Source of the DNA: SURF-13 sp041695325
GTDB taxonomy: Bacteria > Pseudomonadota > Gammaproteobacteria > SURF-13
Direction: 5' to 3'
Assembly: GCA_041695325.1 (NCBI GenBank)
Contig: JBGFRC010000042.1
Span: forward strand, 1 to 36,361
Length of the DNA: 36,361 nt
The notes under the pieces were generated by a model. The model was not told where the DNA came from. It saw nothing but the letters and a program-made list of their open reading frames with translations, and ran no database searches. How positions within the stretch are numbered: position 1 is the first letter of the stretch; each line of letters starts with the position of its first letter. Below, piece by piece: positions 17,236 to 24,878 of this stretch. The position numbers and the translations under genes are program-made.

Positions 17236-17708
17236 TTTTTAAAATCTCCTTGCGTCAAGGCGCCGCTGAATTGCGGCGTGTTGCCGCCCGTCTGCTTGAG
17301 CATCTCCGCGACTTCCGGCGGCATGTAATTTTCATCGTGCTTGGCCAGCACCTCGTCGGCTATGAACACGCCCTCCTGGTTGAGCCTGCCCTGCGCCACC
17401 ACACCCTGTCCCTCGCGGAACAGATCGGGCAGGAGGCCCTGGTAGATCACCGGCACACTTTTCACGTTGTCGGTCACCCTGAAATGCACGGTGAGGCCGT
17501 CGTCTTCGCGCTTCACGCTGCCCTGCTCCACCAGGCCGCCCAGGCGCAGGTTGCGCTCGTGCACCTTCTCCACCGCATCAAGCTGGCTGGGGCCGTAGAA
17601 AAACACCAGGTTGCCGCGAAAGGCGTTGAGTGTGAGCGCGGCGGCGACGCCCACGCCCAGCAGAATCAAGGCCACGAACACCAGACGGCGACGGTGACGC
17701 GGGGTCAT
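17232..17708 (-). CDS. ccmE: haem chaperone CcmE
   Basis: Periplasmic carrier that binds haem covalently after CcmABCD loading and hands it to CcmF. The 158-residue protein has an N-terminal membrane anchor (9-27), an OB-fold and the haem-binding motif LAKHDENYMP with His124 and Tyr128. This is the classical HXXXY type. It overlaps ccmD and ccmF by 4 nt each. Confidence 0.97.
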   Translation of the reverse strand: MTPRHRRRLVFVALILLGVGVAAALTLNAFRGNLVFFYGPSQLDAVEKVHERNLRLGGLVEQGSVKREDDGLTVHFRVTDNVKSVPVIYQGLLPDLFREGQGVVAQGRLNQEGVFIADEVLAKHDENYMPPEVAEMLKQTGGNTPQFSGALTQGDFKK

Positions 17709-17875
17709 GCGCGGCTCCGGTCACGTTGCGCAACGCGCAGGATGGCGCGCAGCGCCTTGCGCCGTTGCTGCCGCGCCAGTATCACGTTCAGTGCCAGCAC
17801 CGCCAGCGTGACGCCATAGGCGCCCCATACATACAGGGCGTAGCCGTCCATGTGTAAGAATTCCGCGATGGTCAT
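17705..17875 (-). CDS. ccmD: haem exporter protein CcmD
   Basis: A 56-residue small membrane protein found by reading the gap between ccmC and ccmE. It begins MTIAEFLHMDGYALYVWGAY, has one membrane helix (about 13-34) and a strongly basic tail (ARQQRRKALR), exactly the CcmD pattern. AGGAG stands 7 nt before the ATG at 17875, and the TGA overlaps the ccmE ATG by 4 nt. CcmD helps release holo-CcmE from CcmABC. Confidence 0.95.
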   Translation of the reverse strand: MTIAEFLHMDGYALYVWGAYGVTLAVLALNVILARQQRRKALRAILRVAQRDRSRA

Positions 17876-17877
17876 TG

Positions 17878-18636
17878 TTAACTCCTGATCAAATTCTTGC
17901 CCGCCAGCGCCTGCGCCAGTTCCTGCACCCAGGCGTTGTTGCGCTCACGCTCCAGCACCTCGGCGCGCGTGCGCATTAAAAGTATCACAACATAAAGCAG
18001 CTTGAAGCTGATCGCCATGATGAGCAGCGGCCACAACATGCTGGGGTGGATGGCGGACACGCCGATACCTAAGCTCTGCGGCTGGTGCAGGGTGTTCCAC
18101 CATTGCACCGAGTAATAGATGATGGGCACGTTGACCGCGCCCACGATGGCGAGCACGGCGGAGGCGCGCGCGGCCAGGCGCCGGTCTTCAAAGGCGGACT
18201 GCAGTGCGATATAGCCCAGATAGAGGAACAGCAGTATCAGCTCCGAGGTGAGGCGCGCATCCCACTCCCACCACGTGCCCCACATCGGCTTGCCCCACAG
18301 CGAGCCAGTGACCAGGGTGATGAAGGTGAACGAGGCGCCGATGGGCGCGGACACAGCGGCCACAATGTCGGCGAGCTTGATGTTCCAGATGAGGCCAATG
18401 GCGGCGGCGGCGGCCATCAGCAGATAAATGAACAAGGAGTTCCACGCGCTCGGCACGTGGATGTACATGATGCGCACGGCTTCACTCTGCTGGTAATCCG
18501 CCGGCGAGGCAATGAGGCCGAGATACAAGCCAAGCACAATCAGCAACGTGGTCGCACCCGCTAGCCAGGGCAGCATCCTGCCCGATACGGTGTAAAAATA
18601 CTTCGGCGAACCGAATTTGTGTATCCAGAGCCACAT
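17878..18636 (-). CDS. ccmC: haem exporter protein CcmC
   Basis: Six-helix membrane protein that loads haem onto CcmE. The 252-residue product has the WWD motif WGTWWEWDARLT (119-130), flanked by the conserved periplasmic histidines near residue 60 (YIHVP) and in SAIHPSMLWP. It lies 4 bp after ccmB and 2 bp before ccmD. Confidence 0.97.
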   Translation of the reverse strand: MWLWIHKFGSPKYFYTVSGRMLPWLAGATTLLIVLGLYLGLIASPADYQQSEAVRIMYIHVPSAWNSLFIYLLMAAAAAIGLIWNIKLADIVAAVSAPIGASFTFITLVTGSLWGKPMWGTWWEWDARLTSELILLFLYLGYIALQSAFEDRRLAARASAVLAIVGAVNVPIIYYSVQWWNTLHQPQSLGIGVSAIHPSMLWPLLIMAISFKLLYVVILLMRTRAEVLERERNNAWVQELAQALAGKNLIRS

Positions 18637-18640
18637 GGCA

Positions 18641-19327
18641 TTATTCCATGCTGATGCGCAACGCAGCAGCAGCAGCCCACGGCGCCAGCGTCACGGCGAA
18701 GGCCAGCAGCGCGCCGAGGATGGAGAGCTGCGCGCCGACTGAAAGTCCCGCCGCCGCGCCGTCCACCGCGCCCGCGCCCATGATGAGCACCGGAATGTAC
18801 AGCGGCAGCACCAAGAGCGACAGCAACACGCCGCCGCGGCGCAGGCCCACGGTAAGCGCCACGCCGATGGCGCCGATCAGGCTCAACACCGGGGTGCCGA
18901 GCACGAGCGTTATCAATAACACCCGTACAGCCTCATTGGGGAGATGCAGCCACAGCGCCAGCAAGGGAGCAAGCAGCAACAGGGGCAGGCCGGACAGCAA
19001 CCAGTGGGTGAGCGCCTTGGCCAGAACAATGATGAACACCGGCTGGGGAACAAGCAGCAGTTGCTCCAGCGAGCCGTCTTCAAAATCGGAATGAAACATG
19101 GACTCCAGCGACAACATTGCCGACAGCAGCGCCGCGACCCACAGCACGCCGGGCGCAAGCTTTTGCAGCAGATTCGGTTCCGGGCCCAACCCCAGCGGGA
19201 ACAGCGTCACCACGATGACGAAAAACACCAAGGGGTTGAGCGCCTGCGCGCGGCGGCGCAACGCCAGCAGCAGATCGCGCCGTATCAGCGCGCCCAGCAC
19301 GGTCATGATTCCCGGCCCCTCGCTCAT
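18641..19327 (-). CDS. ccmB: haem exporter ABC permease CcmB
   Basis: Membrane subunit of the CcmAB transporter that drives release of holo-CcmE. The product is about 228 residues with six predicted helices and the family stretches IRRDLLLALRRRAQ near the N-terminus and FHSDFEDGSLEQLLL. I use the ATG at 19327, which shares one base with the ccmA stop (TGATG). A TTG one codon upstream and an ATG at 19306 are alternatives. Confidence 0.94.
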   Translation of the reverse strand: MSEGPGIMTVLGALIRRDLLLALRRRAQALNPLVFFVIVVTLFPLGLGPEPNLLQKLAPGVLWVAALLSAMLSLESMFHSDFEDGSLEQLLLVPQPVFIIVLAKALTHWLLSGLPLLLLAPLLALWLHLPNEAVRVLLITLVLGTPVLSLIGAIGVALTVGLRRGGVLLSLLVLPLYIPVLIMGAGAVDGAAAGLSVGAQLSILGALLAFAVTLAPWAAAAALRISME

Positions 19328-20082
19328 CAATACAGCTCCAAACGGGTGATATTCACTTCGGTCACACGCACCTCGTGGTGCGTGCTTACCAGCGCCATGC
19401 CGCCCTGCGCCAGGTGCCGCTCCAGCATTTTTTCCACCAACATGACTCCATCCGCGTCGAGGGCGGTAAACGGTTCATCCAGCACCCACAGGCGCGCTTC
19501 GGCCGCCAGCAAGCGCGCCAAGGCCACACGCCGGCGCTGGCCGGCGGACAAGGTGCGCGCCGGCGCGTCTTCAAATCCGGCCAGTCCCACCTCATACAGC
19601 GCGTCATCCAGAGCAACGCCCGATTTCGCGCTGGCCAGCGCGCGTGCGATCTGCAAATTTTCATAGGGAGAGAGATCGCCCTTCACGCCGTGGTTGTGGC
19701 CGAGATACATCAGTTCCGCGCAGTAACGTTCGCGCGCCTTGCCGATCTCTTCGCCGCGCCAGCGCACCACGCCGGCGCTAGGCTGCGCCAGTCCGCATAA
19801 AATGCGCAGCAGGCTGGTCTTGCCACTCCCGTTAGGCCCCTCCACCAGCATTAGGTTCCCGGCGCCCAGGGCGATATTCAGCCCGCTGAACAGCAACCGG
19901 TCGCCGCGTTCGCAGCCGAGGTTTTCCGCCGTCAGCGCGGGTGCGGCAGCCGTTACACCATGCGGACCGTACTCATCGGGGCTGGGCGCACGGACGCTCC
20001 CATCGGGTTCAAAAAGCGCAGGATGAGCGGTATTTCGGCTCACGGAAATCCAAGGTACACCAGGCCCAAATTTCACGGACAT
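19327..20082 (-). CDS. ccmA: haem exporter ABC ATPase CcmA, with atypical N-terminal extension
   Basis: ATPase subunit of the CcmAB complex and first gene of the operon. Counting from a GTG at 20103, the Walker A is GPNGSGKT (89-96), the signature LSAGQ (185-189) and Walker B LWVLDEP (205-211). The typical CcmA domain starts only near residue 56 (PALTAENLGCERGD). Family members are about 205 residues, so here about 50 residues precede the domain (FGPGVPWISVSRNTAHPALF and onward). There is no ATG, GTG or TTG at the expected domain start. Translation must therefore begin at the ATG 20082 or GTG 20103, or at a rare codon such as CTG. Neither candidate start has a clear Shine-Dalgarno. Confidence 0.9.
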   Translation of the reverse strand: MSVKFGPGVPWISVSRNTAHPALFEPDGSVRAPSPDEYGPHGVTAAAPALTAENLGCERGDRLLFSGLNIALGAGNLMLVEGPNGSGKTSLLRILCGLAQPSAGVVRWRGEEIGKARERYCAELMYLGHNHGVKGDLSPYENLQIARALASAKSGVALDDALYEVGLAGFEDAPARTLSAGQRRRVALARLLAAEARLWVLDEPFTALDADGVMLVEKMLERHLAQGGMALVSTHHEVRVTEVNITRLELY

Positions 20083-20103
20083 AAACCAATGAAATTTTAA
20101 CAC

Positions 20104-20382
20104 AAAAGAGACAGTTATGCCTTAAAACTGTATCCTGAAGTAAGTTCGACAAACAGCGCTTCTTTCAACCTTATCATGAGCTTCCCCTCGAATTTCGCCT
20201 TCCCTGCCTGTCCTGCGGACGCAGGCAGAGAGCTTCTTCATGTCCAATCTCCTTGTGATGGTTGGGATTGGACTCTAAATTCAGGTGCTACTCAAATACG
20301 AGGGGGCGTCGGTTGTTCAACGCTGGGCCGGAAACGACCCCTGCGGCTTTTGCATCCCGGAAAAGCGATCCGTCCCGGCCGC
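20104..20382. other. non-coding stretch between ccmA and the Fur-box promoter
   Basis: No convincing gene. It is less GC-rich next to ccmA. A dyad ACAGTT-N9-AACTGT (20111-20131) lies just upstream of the ccmA start and could be an operator. The minus strand reads ACTGTCTCT at about 20107-20115, the same nonamer that precedes the der ATG. CTGCCTG/CAGGCAG (20204-20210 and 20222-20228) forms a 7-bp hairpin. I could not place a good -35/-10 pair for ccmA. Confidence 0.5.
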
Positions 20383-20411
20383 TTGACATCACCATTGCAA
20401 ATGAGAATAAT
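20383..20411 (+). promoter_or_regulatory. strong sigma-70-type promoter
   Basis: A perfect -35 TTGACA (20383-20388), a 17-bp spacer and AATAAT (20406-20411) as -10. It drives the truncated cupredoxin-like gene and the EAL gene downstream. The -10 lies inside the Fur box at 20402-20416. Confidence 0.75.
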
Positions 20412-20416
20412 TCTCA
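20402..20416. promoter_or_regulatory. Fur box
   Basis: TGAGAATAATTCTCA is a palindrome apart from its centre base and is the core of the classical gammaproteobacterial Fur operator. It overlaps the -10 element, so iron-loaded Fur would block RNA polymerase and expression would rise under iron limitation. Confidence 0.8.
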
Positions 20417-20483
20417 ATATCAGAGCCTGCCGGCAGGCAACCACGGCACGGCATCGAAGGTTGAACACAAGGAGACAAAAATC

Positions 20484-20711
20484 ATGCTTCGGAAATGGGG
20501 AATCCTCGGCTTCTGTATCGTGAGCGCGGCGTTCTGGGCGATGGCGGGGAACGTGGTCCACGCGGAAGACCCCTATACCGTGCATCTCACGGCGCGCGAC
20601 GGCCGGTTTTACCCGGACACGCTCAACGCGCCCGCCGGCCAGCGGGAGAAAGTCGTGTTGCCGGGCAAGGTCGAGGCGGTAAAGCTGAAGGACCGCGCGG
20701 GGTACAAGTAA
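20484..20711 (+). pseudogene. truncated cupredoxin-like iron-uptake protein (remnant)
   Basis: A 75-residue frame with good AAGGAG 8 nt before the ATG and a signal peptide (cleavage after about residue 27, VVHAE). The mature part YTVHLTARDGRFYPDTLNAPAGQ matches the start of periplasmic cupredoxin-fold proteins that accompany FTR1-type iron permeases. In that family PAGxR is followed by about 20 residues ending in an EFES-type segment before REKVVLPG. Here APAGQ joins REKVVLPG directly. After KLKDRAGYK the frame stops, missing the FFDEFH-type end. Both losses suggest internal deletions, so it is probably non-functional, though a short expressed product cannot be excluded. No permease gene follows; an EAL gene starts 2 bp later. 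Confidence 0.6.
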
Positions 20712-20713
20712 TC

Positions 20714-21487
20714 ATGGGCGGACCCTGGAACCAGGCGCAGGCGCGGCCGGCGGCGGCGTTCGCGCCGCTGCCGGCGCTGCTCGACCTGATCCGGCACCGG
20801 CGCTACGGCGCGGAGTACCAACCGATCGTCAGCATCGAGACCAGCGCCGTCGTCGGCTACGAGGCGCTCGCGCGCTTCGCCGACGCCGGCGGCGCGCCGG
20901 TCGCGCCGCGCGCGGTGTTCGAGGCGCTGCACGCGAACCCGCTGAGCTTGTTCCAGGTGGAACACGACATGAAGCGGCTCCAGATCGAGCACGCGCCGCC
21001 CGGCTGCGCGCTGTTCCTGAACCTCGATCCGCACGCCTTCAGCGTCGGCGGATCGGGGGAGGGCGAGAACCCGCTGCTCGCGCTGTTCGCCTCGCGCGCC
21101 GACGTGGTCGTGGAGATTATCGAGAACACGAGCGTGAGCGACGCGCAGAAGGGCGGCGCCATGCTGGACGCCTTCCTCGCGCGCGAGGTGCCGCTCGCGC
21201 TCGACGACATTGGGGCCACGGGCACGCTGATCGCGCTCGAGGTCATGGCGGCGGTGGATTACCTCAAGTTCGACCGCGCCTGGTTGCGCCGGGCGGACGA
21301 CCGCAAGGCGCTGGCGATGATCAAGGCGATGATCGGGTACGCGCGCGAGGCGGGCAAGCAGACGGTCATGGAGGGCATCGAGAGCCGCGCCGACCTCGAT
21401 ATCGCGCACGGCCTCGGGATCGACTACGCGCAGGGCTACCTTTTCCGCGAACGGTTTCTGCAGGTGGAACCCGCGGCGGGGAATTGA
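20714..21487 (+). CDS. stand-alone EAL-domain c-di-GMP phosphodiesterase
   Basis: A 257-residue cytoplasmic protein that is almost only an EAL domain. It has EALARF (50-55), the Asn of LFLNLDPHAF, the Glu of VVEIIENTS, LDDIGATGT, DYLKFDRAWL, MEGIE and the Gln of QGYLF. The catalytic acidic residues and Lys are in place. The loop usually written DDFGTG reads DDIGATG, so dimer-dependent activation may be altered. The ATG is 2 bp after the stop of the cupredoxin remnant, implying coupling and iron control through the Fur-box promoter. The gene is noticeably richer in GC than its neighbours, as is the remnant before it. Confidence 0.85.
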   Translation: MGGPWNQAQARPAAAFAPLPALLDLIRHRRYGAEYQPIVSIETSAVVGYEALARFADAGGAPVAPRAVFEALHANPLSLFQVEHDMKRLQIEHAPPGCALFLNLDPHAFSVGGSGEGENPLLALFASRADVVVEIIENTSVSDAQKGGAMLDAFLAREVPLALDDIGATGTLIALEVMAAVDYLKFDRAWLRRADDRKALAMIKAMIGYAREAGKQTVMEGIESRADLDIAHGLGIDYAQGYLFRERFLQVEPAAGN

Positions 21488-21559
21488 GTGGGGAGTTATG
21501 GGCTCAAACTGACCCCTTTGCTTCTCTTGTTACCTATCTTCCCGACCGGTCAGCGCGAT

Positions 21560-21892
21560 CTACTCTGGCAGTACACACCGATAGTTAACCGTTTCCTTCT
21601 CGTGCCAATTGCCAATTACGGCGTGATTCTTACCGTCGTCTGGTTTCCGCAACTTGACGACACAGCCGAATGCATCTGCGTTGTAAAAGCGATTGACCAC
21701 GTAAAGAAGGTACTTATTATCGGAGCCCACGAACATGCATCCGCTCGGCTCGCGGTACCACTGGTGCGCTGATGACGATAGGTCGAACTTCATGTCTTTC
21801 AGACAATCGTCGCGGTTATCGCGCCAGGACCACCAGAGCTCTTTCTTTCCGCTCGCCTTGTTCGTCGCGTATCCCTGCCAGTTCTTCGCCAC
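21560..21892 (-). CDS. hypothetical protein (uncertain)
   Basis: A 110-residue frame from a GTG at 21892 that I do not recognise. It is rich in Trp, Tyr and Asn and has four cysteines (DDCLKD, SGCMF, FGCVV, YRCVLPE), which could pair if the protein is exported, but no signal peptide is visible in the frame. Codon use is less GC-biased than in neighbouring genes. Its N-terminus overlaps the end of another minus-strand frame (21799-22161) out of register. The two may be one gene split by a frameshift, or two overlapping genes. Confidence 0.45.
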   Translation of the reverse strand: MAKNWQGYATNKASGKKELWWSWRDNRDDCLKDMKFDLSSSAHQWYREPSGCMFVGSDNKYLLYVVNRFYNADAFGCVVKLRKPDDGKNHAVIGNWHEKETVNYRCVLPE

Positions 21893-22161
21893 CGTTGGGT
21901 TGGGTTCGGGGCCGCTAGGGTGGTGACAAACTGCATTGCAAGGCCGAGAAACAGAAGAGAGAACGCAGCGAGTTGGTGGCGATAGTGGCTCTGCAACTGC
22001 CGAAAGAGCGCGGAAAGGAGCGGTCCCAGCACGTCGTAGGTGACGTTGGCCCCCTGAATACCTAGGCGATCAACTTCACGTTTCGCAGTTCGCGCGACCA
22101 GCACCAGGTACAGTGCCCCCAAAACTTGGAGAATGATCCCAGCTTCGGCGAACGTCGGCAT
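21799..22161 (-). CDS. hypothetical small membrane protein (uncertain)
   Basis: From the ATG at 22161 the frame gives 120 residues. Helix 1 is IILQVLGALYLVLVA (about 9-23) and helix 2 is LAAFSLLFLGLAMQFVTTLA (about 65-84), linked by a hydrophilic segment (RTAKREVDRLGIQGANVTYD). The last 35 residues (RWRRTGRDTRRTRRAERKSS and onward) are low-complexity and overlap another frame, so the real protein may end or shift near residue 87. The start lies 11 nt after the GTTAGGT end of an attC-like site, as is usual for integron cassette genes. Confidence 0.45.
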   Translation of the reverse strand: MPTFAEAGIILQVLGALYLVLVARTAKREVDRLGIQGANVTYDVLGPLLSALFRQLQSHYRHQLAAFSLLFLGLAMQFVTTLAAPNPTQRWRRTGRDTRRTRRAERKSSGGPGAITATIV

Positions 22162-22172
22162 TGTCCAGAGGC

Positions 22173-22245
22173 ACCTAACAGGCTGTTGAGAAACAGCCTG
22201 CGTGCGGCGCACAGAGCGCGGTGTCGGCTCGAACGAGGGTTGGGC
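22173..22245 (-). other. integron attC-like recombination site
   Basis: On the minus strand the 73-bp segment starts with GCCCAAC (fits RYYYAAC) followed by CCTCGTTCGAGCCGAC, close to the common attC left arm TTCGTTCAAGCCGAC. It ends with GTTAGGT (fits GTTRRRY). The right inner arm (GGCTGTTTCTCAACAGCC) is only loosely like the usual GGCTTAACTCAAGC. It contains its own perfect 9-bp hairpin (22179-22187 with 22192-22200) that resembles ends of some insertion sequences. It may be a degenerate attC or an attC fused to an IS end. No integrase gene and no second attC were seen. Confidence 0.45.
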
Positions 22246-22400
22246 GGCGCGCAGCGCCCGCCCACGACGAGTGAGGGACATCTCGCGCCCCGTCGAGAGG
22301 CGCGCGTCTAGCGCCCCCACTGAGGTGACGGAGACAGTGCTTGCATTGGCGCAGGCCCAGCTCAGGGCATAGGCTAAAGCATGAACACCACCACCCGTGG

Positions 22401-23666
<1,266 letters not shown>

Positions 23667-23766
23667 AAAGACAGTAGCAAGTGACAAGTAGCAAGTAGCA
23701 AGGAAAACCTGTTACGCATAACGGCAAAAGTTGGTTTTATGGTTTTTACTTTCTACTTGCTACTTG
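23667..23766 (-). repeat. heptamer hairpin element, copy C (ispG-hisS gap)
   Basis: Arms lie at about 23672-23709 and 23741-23766, made of 7-bp AGTAGCA/TGCTACT repeats (A in place of the G seen in copies A and B). The pairing is extended by AAAAACC/GGTTTT and the central loop is about 31 nt. In transcript sense the left arm encodes the last ispG codons (QVASRK and stop), and the right arm ends in ACTGTCTTT before the hisS ATG. Confidence 0.83.
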
Positions 23767-24876
23767 TTTGACAGGAATAACCGGGTAGGGACTTCCTTCT
23801 TTTCTCTGCCTGATGCGTTCGCGGATGACTCGCTCCAACTCATCCACCAGTTGCTCGTTGCTCACCTTGTGATCCGGCCTGCCGTCAATATAAAGCAGAT
23901 TGGGTGCGCCGCCCGCGAGGCCGATGGCCGCCTCGCGCGCCTCGCCGGGACCGTTGACCACGCAGCCGATCACCGCCACGTCCATCGGCTCCAGCACGTC
24001 TTCCAGCCGCGCCTCCAGCTCGTTCACCGTCTTGATGACGTCGAACTCCTGGCGCGAGCACGAGGGGCAGGCGATGAGGTTGATGCCCTTGTTGCGGATG
24101 TGCAGGGATTTCAAAATATCGAAACCAGCCTTGACTTCCTCCACCGGATCGGCGGCGAGCGAGATGCGGAGGGTGTCGCCGATGCCTTCGGCCAGCAGCA
24201 TACCGAGCGCTATCGAGGATTTGACCGTGCCGGAACGCAACCCGCCCGCCTCGGTGACGCCGAGGTGCAGCGGTTGTTCGATCCGTTTGGCCAGGAGGCG
24301 ATAGGCCTCCACGGTCATGAACACGTCGGAGGCCTTGATGCTGACCTTGAAGTCCCTGAAGTTGAGCTGGTCCAGGATTTCCACGTGACGCAGCGCCGAC
24401 TCCACCATGGCCTCCGGCGTGGGTTCGCCGTATTTCTTTTGCAAATCCTTTTCCAGCGAGCCCGCGTTCACGCCCACTCGTATCGGAACACCGTGATCGC
24501 GCGCGCTTTCCACCACGGCGCGCACCCGGTCCTCGCGCCCGATGTTGCCGGGGTTGATGCGCAAACAGTCGGCGCCAAGCTCAGCCACGCGCAGGGCGAT
24601 TTTGTAATCGAAATGAATGTCCGCGACCAGCGGCACGCTGACCTGCTTTTTTATCAGGCCAAAGGCCTCCGCCGCCTCCATCGTCGGCGTGGAGACGCGC
24701 ACGATGTCGGCGCCGGCCTTTTCCAAGGCGCGTATCTGCGCCACGGTGGCCGTCACGTCGCAGGTGTCGGTATTGGTCATGCTCTGCACCGAGACCGGCG
24801 CATCGCCGCCCACCGGCACCTTGCCGACCATGATCCGGCGCGAGACTCGCCGTTTAATCGTCCTGGCGTAATGCAT
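23746..24876 (-). CDS. ispG: 4-hydroxy-3-methylbut-2-enyl diphosphate synthase IspG
   Basis: [4Fe-4S] enzyme of the MEP isoprenoid pathway converting MEcPP to HMBPP. It has 376 residues with a TIM-barrel N-terminal domain (SVQSMTNTDT, VADIHFD). The cluster-binding C-terminal domain carries CPSC (Cys270 and Cys273), Cys305 (IGCVVNGPGE) and Glu312. It follows rodZ by 2 bp. The final residues VASRK are encoded by hairpin element C, so the C-terminus is repeat-derived. Confidence 0.98.
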   Translation of the reverse strand: MHYARTIKRRVSRRIMVGKVPVGGDAPVSVQSMTNTDTCDVTATVAQIRALEKAGADIVRVSTPTMEAAEAFGLIKKQVSVPLVADIHFDYKIALRVAELGADCLRINPGNIGREDRVRAVVESARDHGVPIRVGVNAGSLEKDLQKKYGEPTPEAMVESALRHVEILDQLNFRDFKVSIKASDVFMTVEAYRLLAKRIEQPLHLGVTEAGGLRSGTVKSSIALGMLLAEGIGDTLRISLAADPVEEVKAGFDILKSLHIRNKGINLIACPSCSRQEFDVIKTVNELEARLEDVLEPMDVAVIGCVVNGPGEAREAAIGLAGGAPNLLYIDGRPDHKVSNEQLVDELERVIRERIRQRKEGSPYPVIPVKQVASRK

Positions 24877-24878
24877 GG

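Noticed and set aside
20176..20523. A 115-residue plus-strand frame across the Fur-box region
   Set aside because: It runs through the promoter, the Fur box and the ribosome binding site of the following gene in another frame and has no recognisable content.
21488..21772. Plus-strand frame right after the EAL gene, with a hydrophobic start
   Set aside because: It starts at a GTG next to the EAL stop without a ribosome binding site and overlaps a more protein-like minus-strand frame. I keep it only as an outside possibility.
22179..22200. Rho-independent terminator for hisS
   Set aside because: The 9-bp hairpin lies about 200 bp beyond the hisS stop, has no T-run on the minus strand and is better explained as part of the attC- or IS-like sequence.
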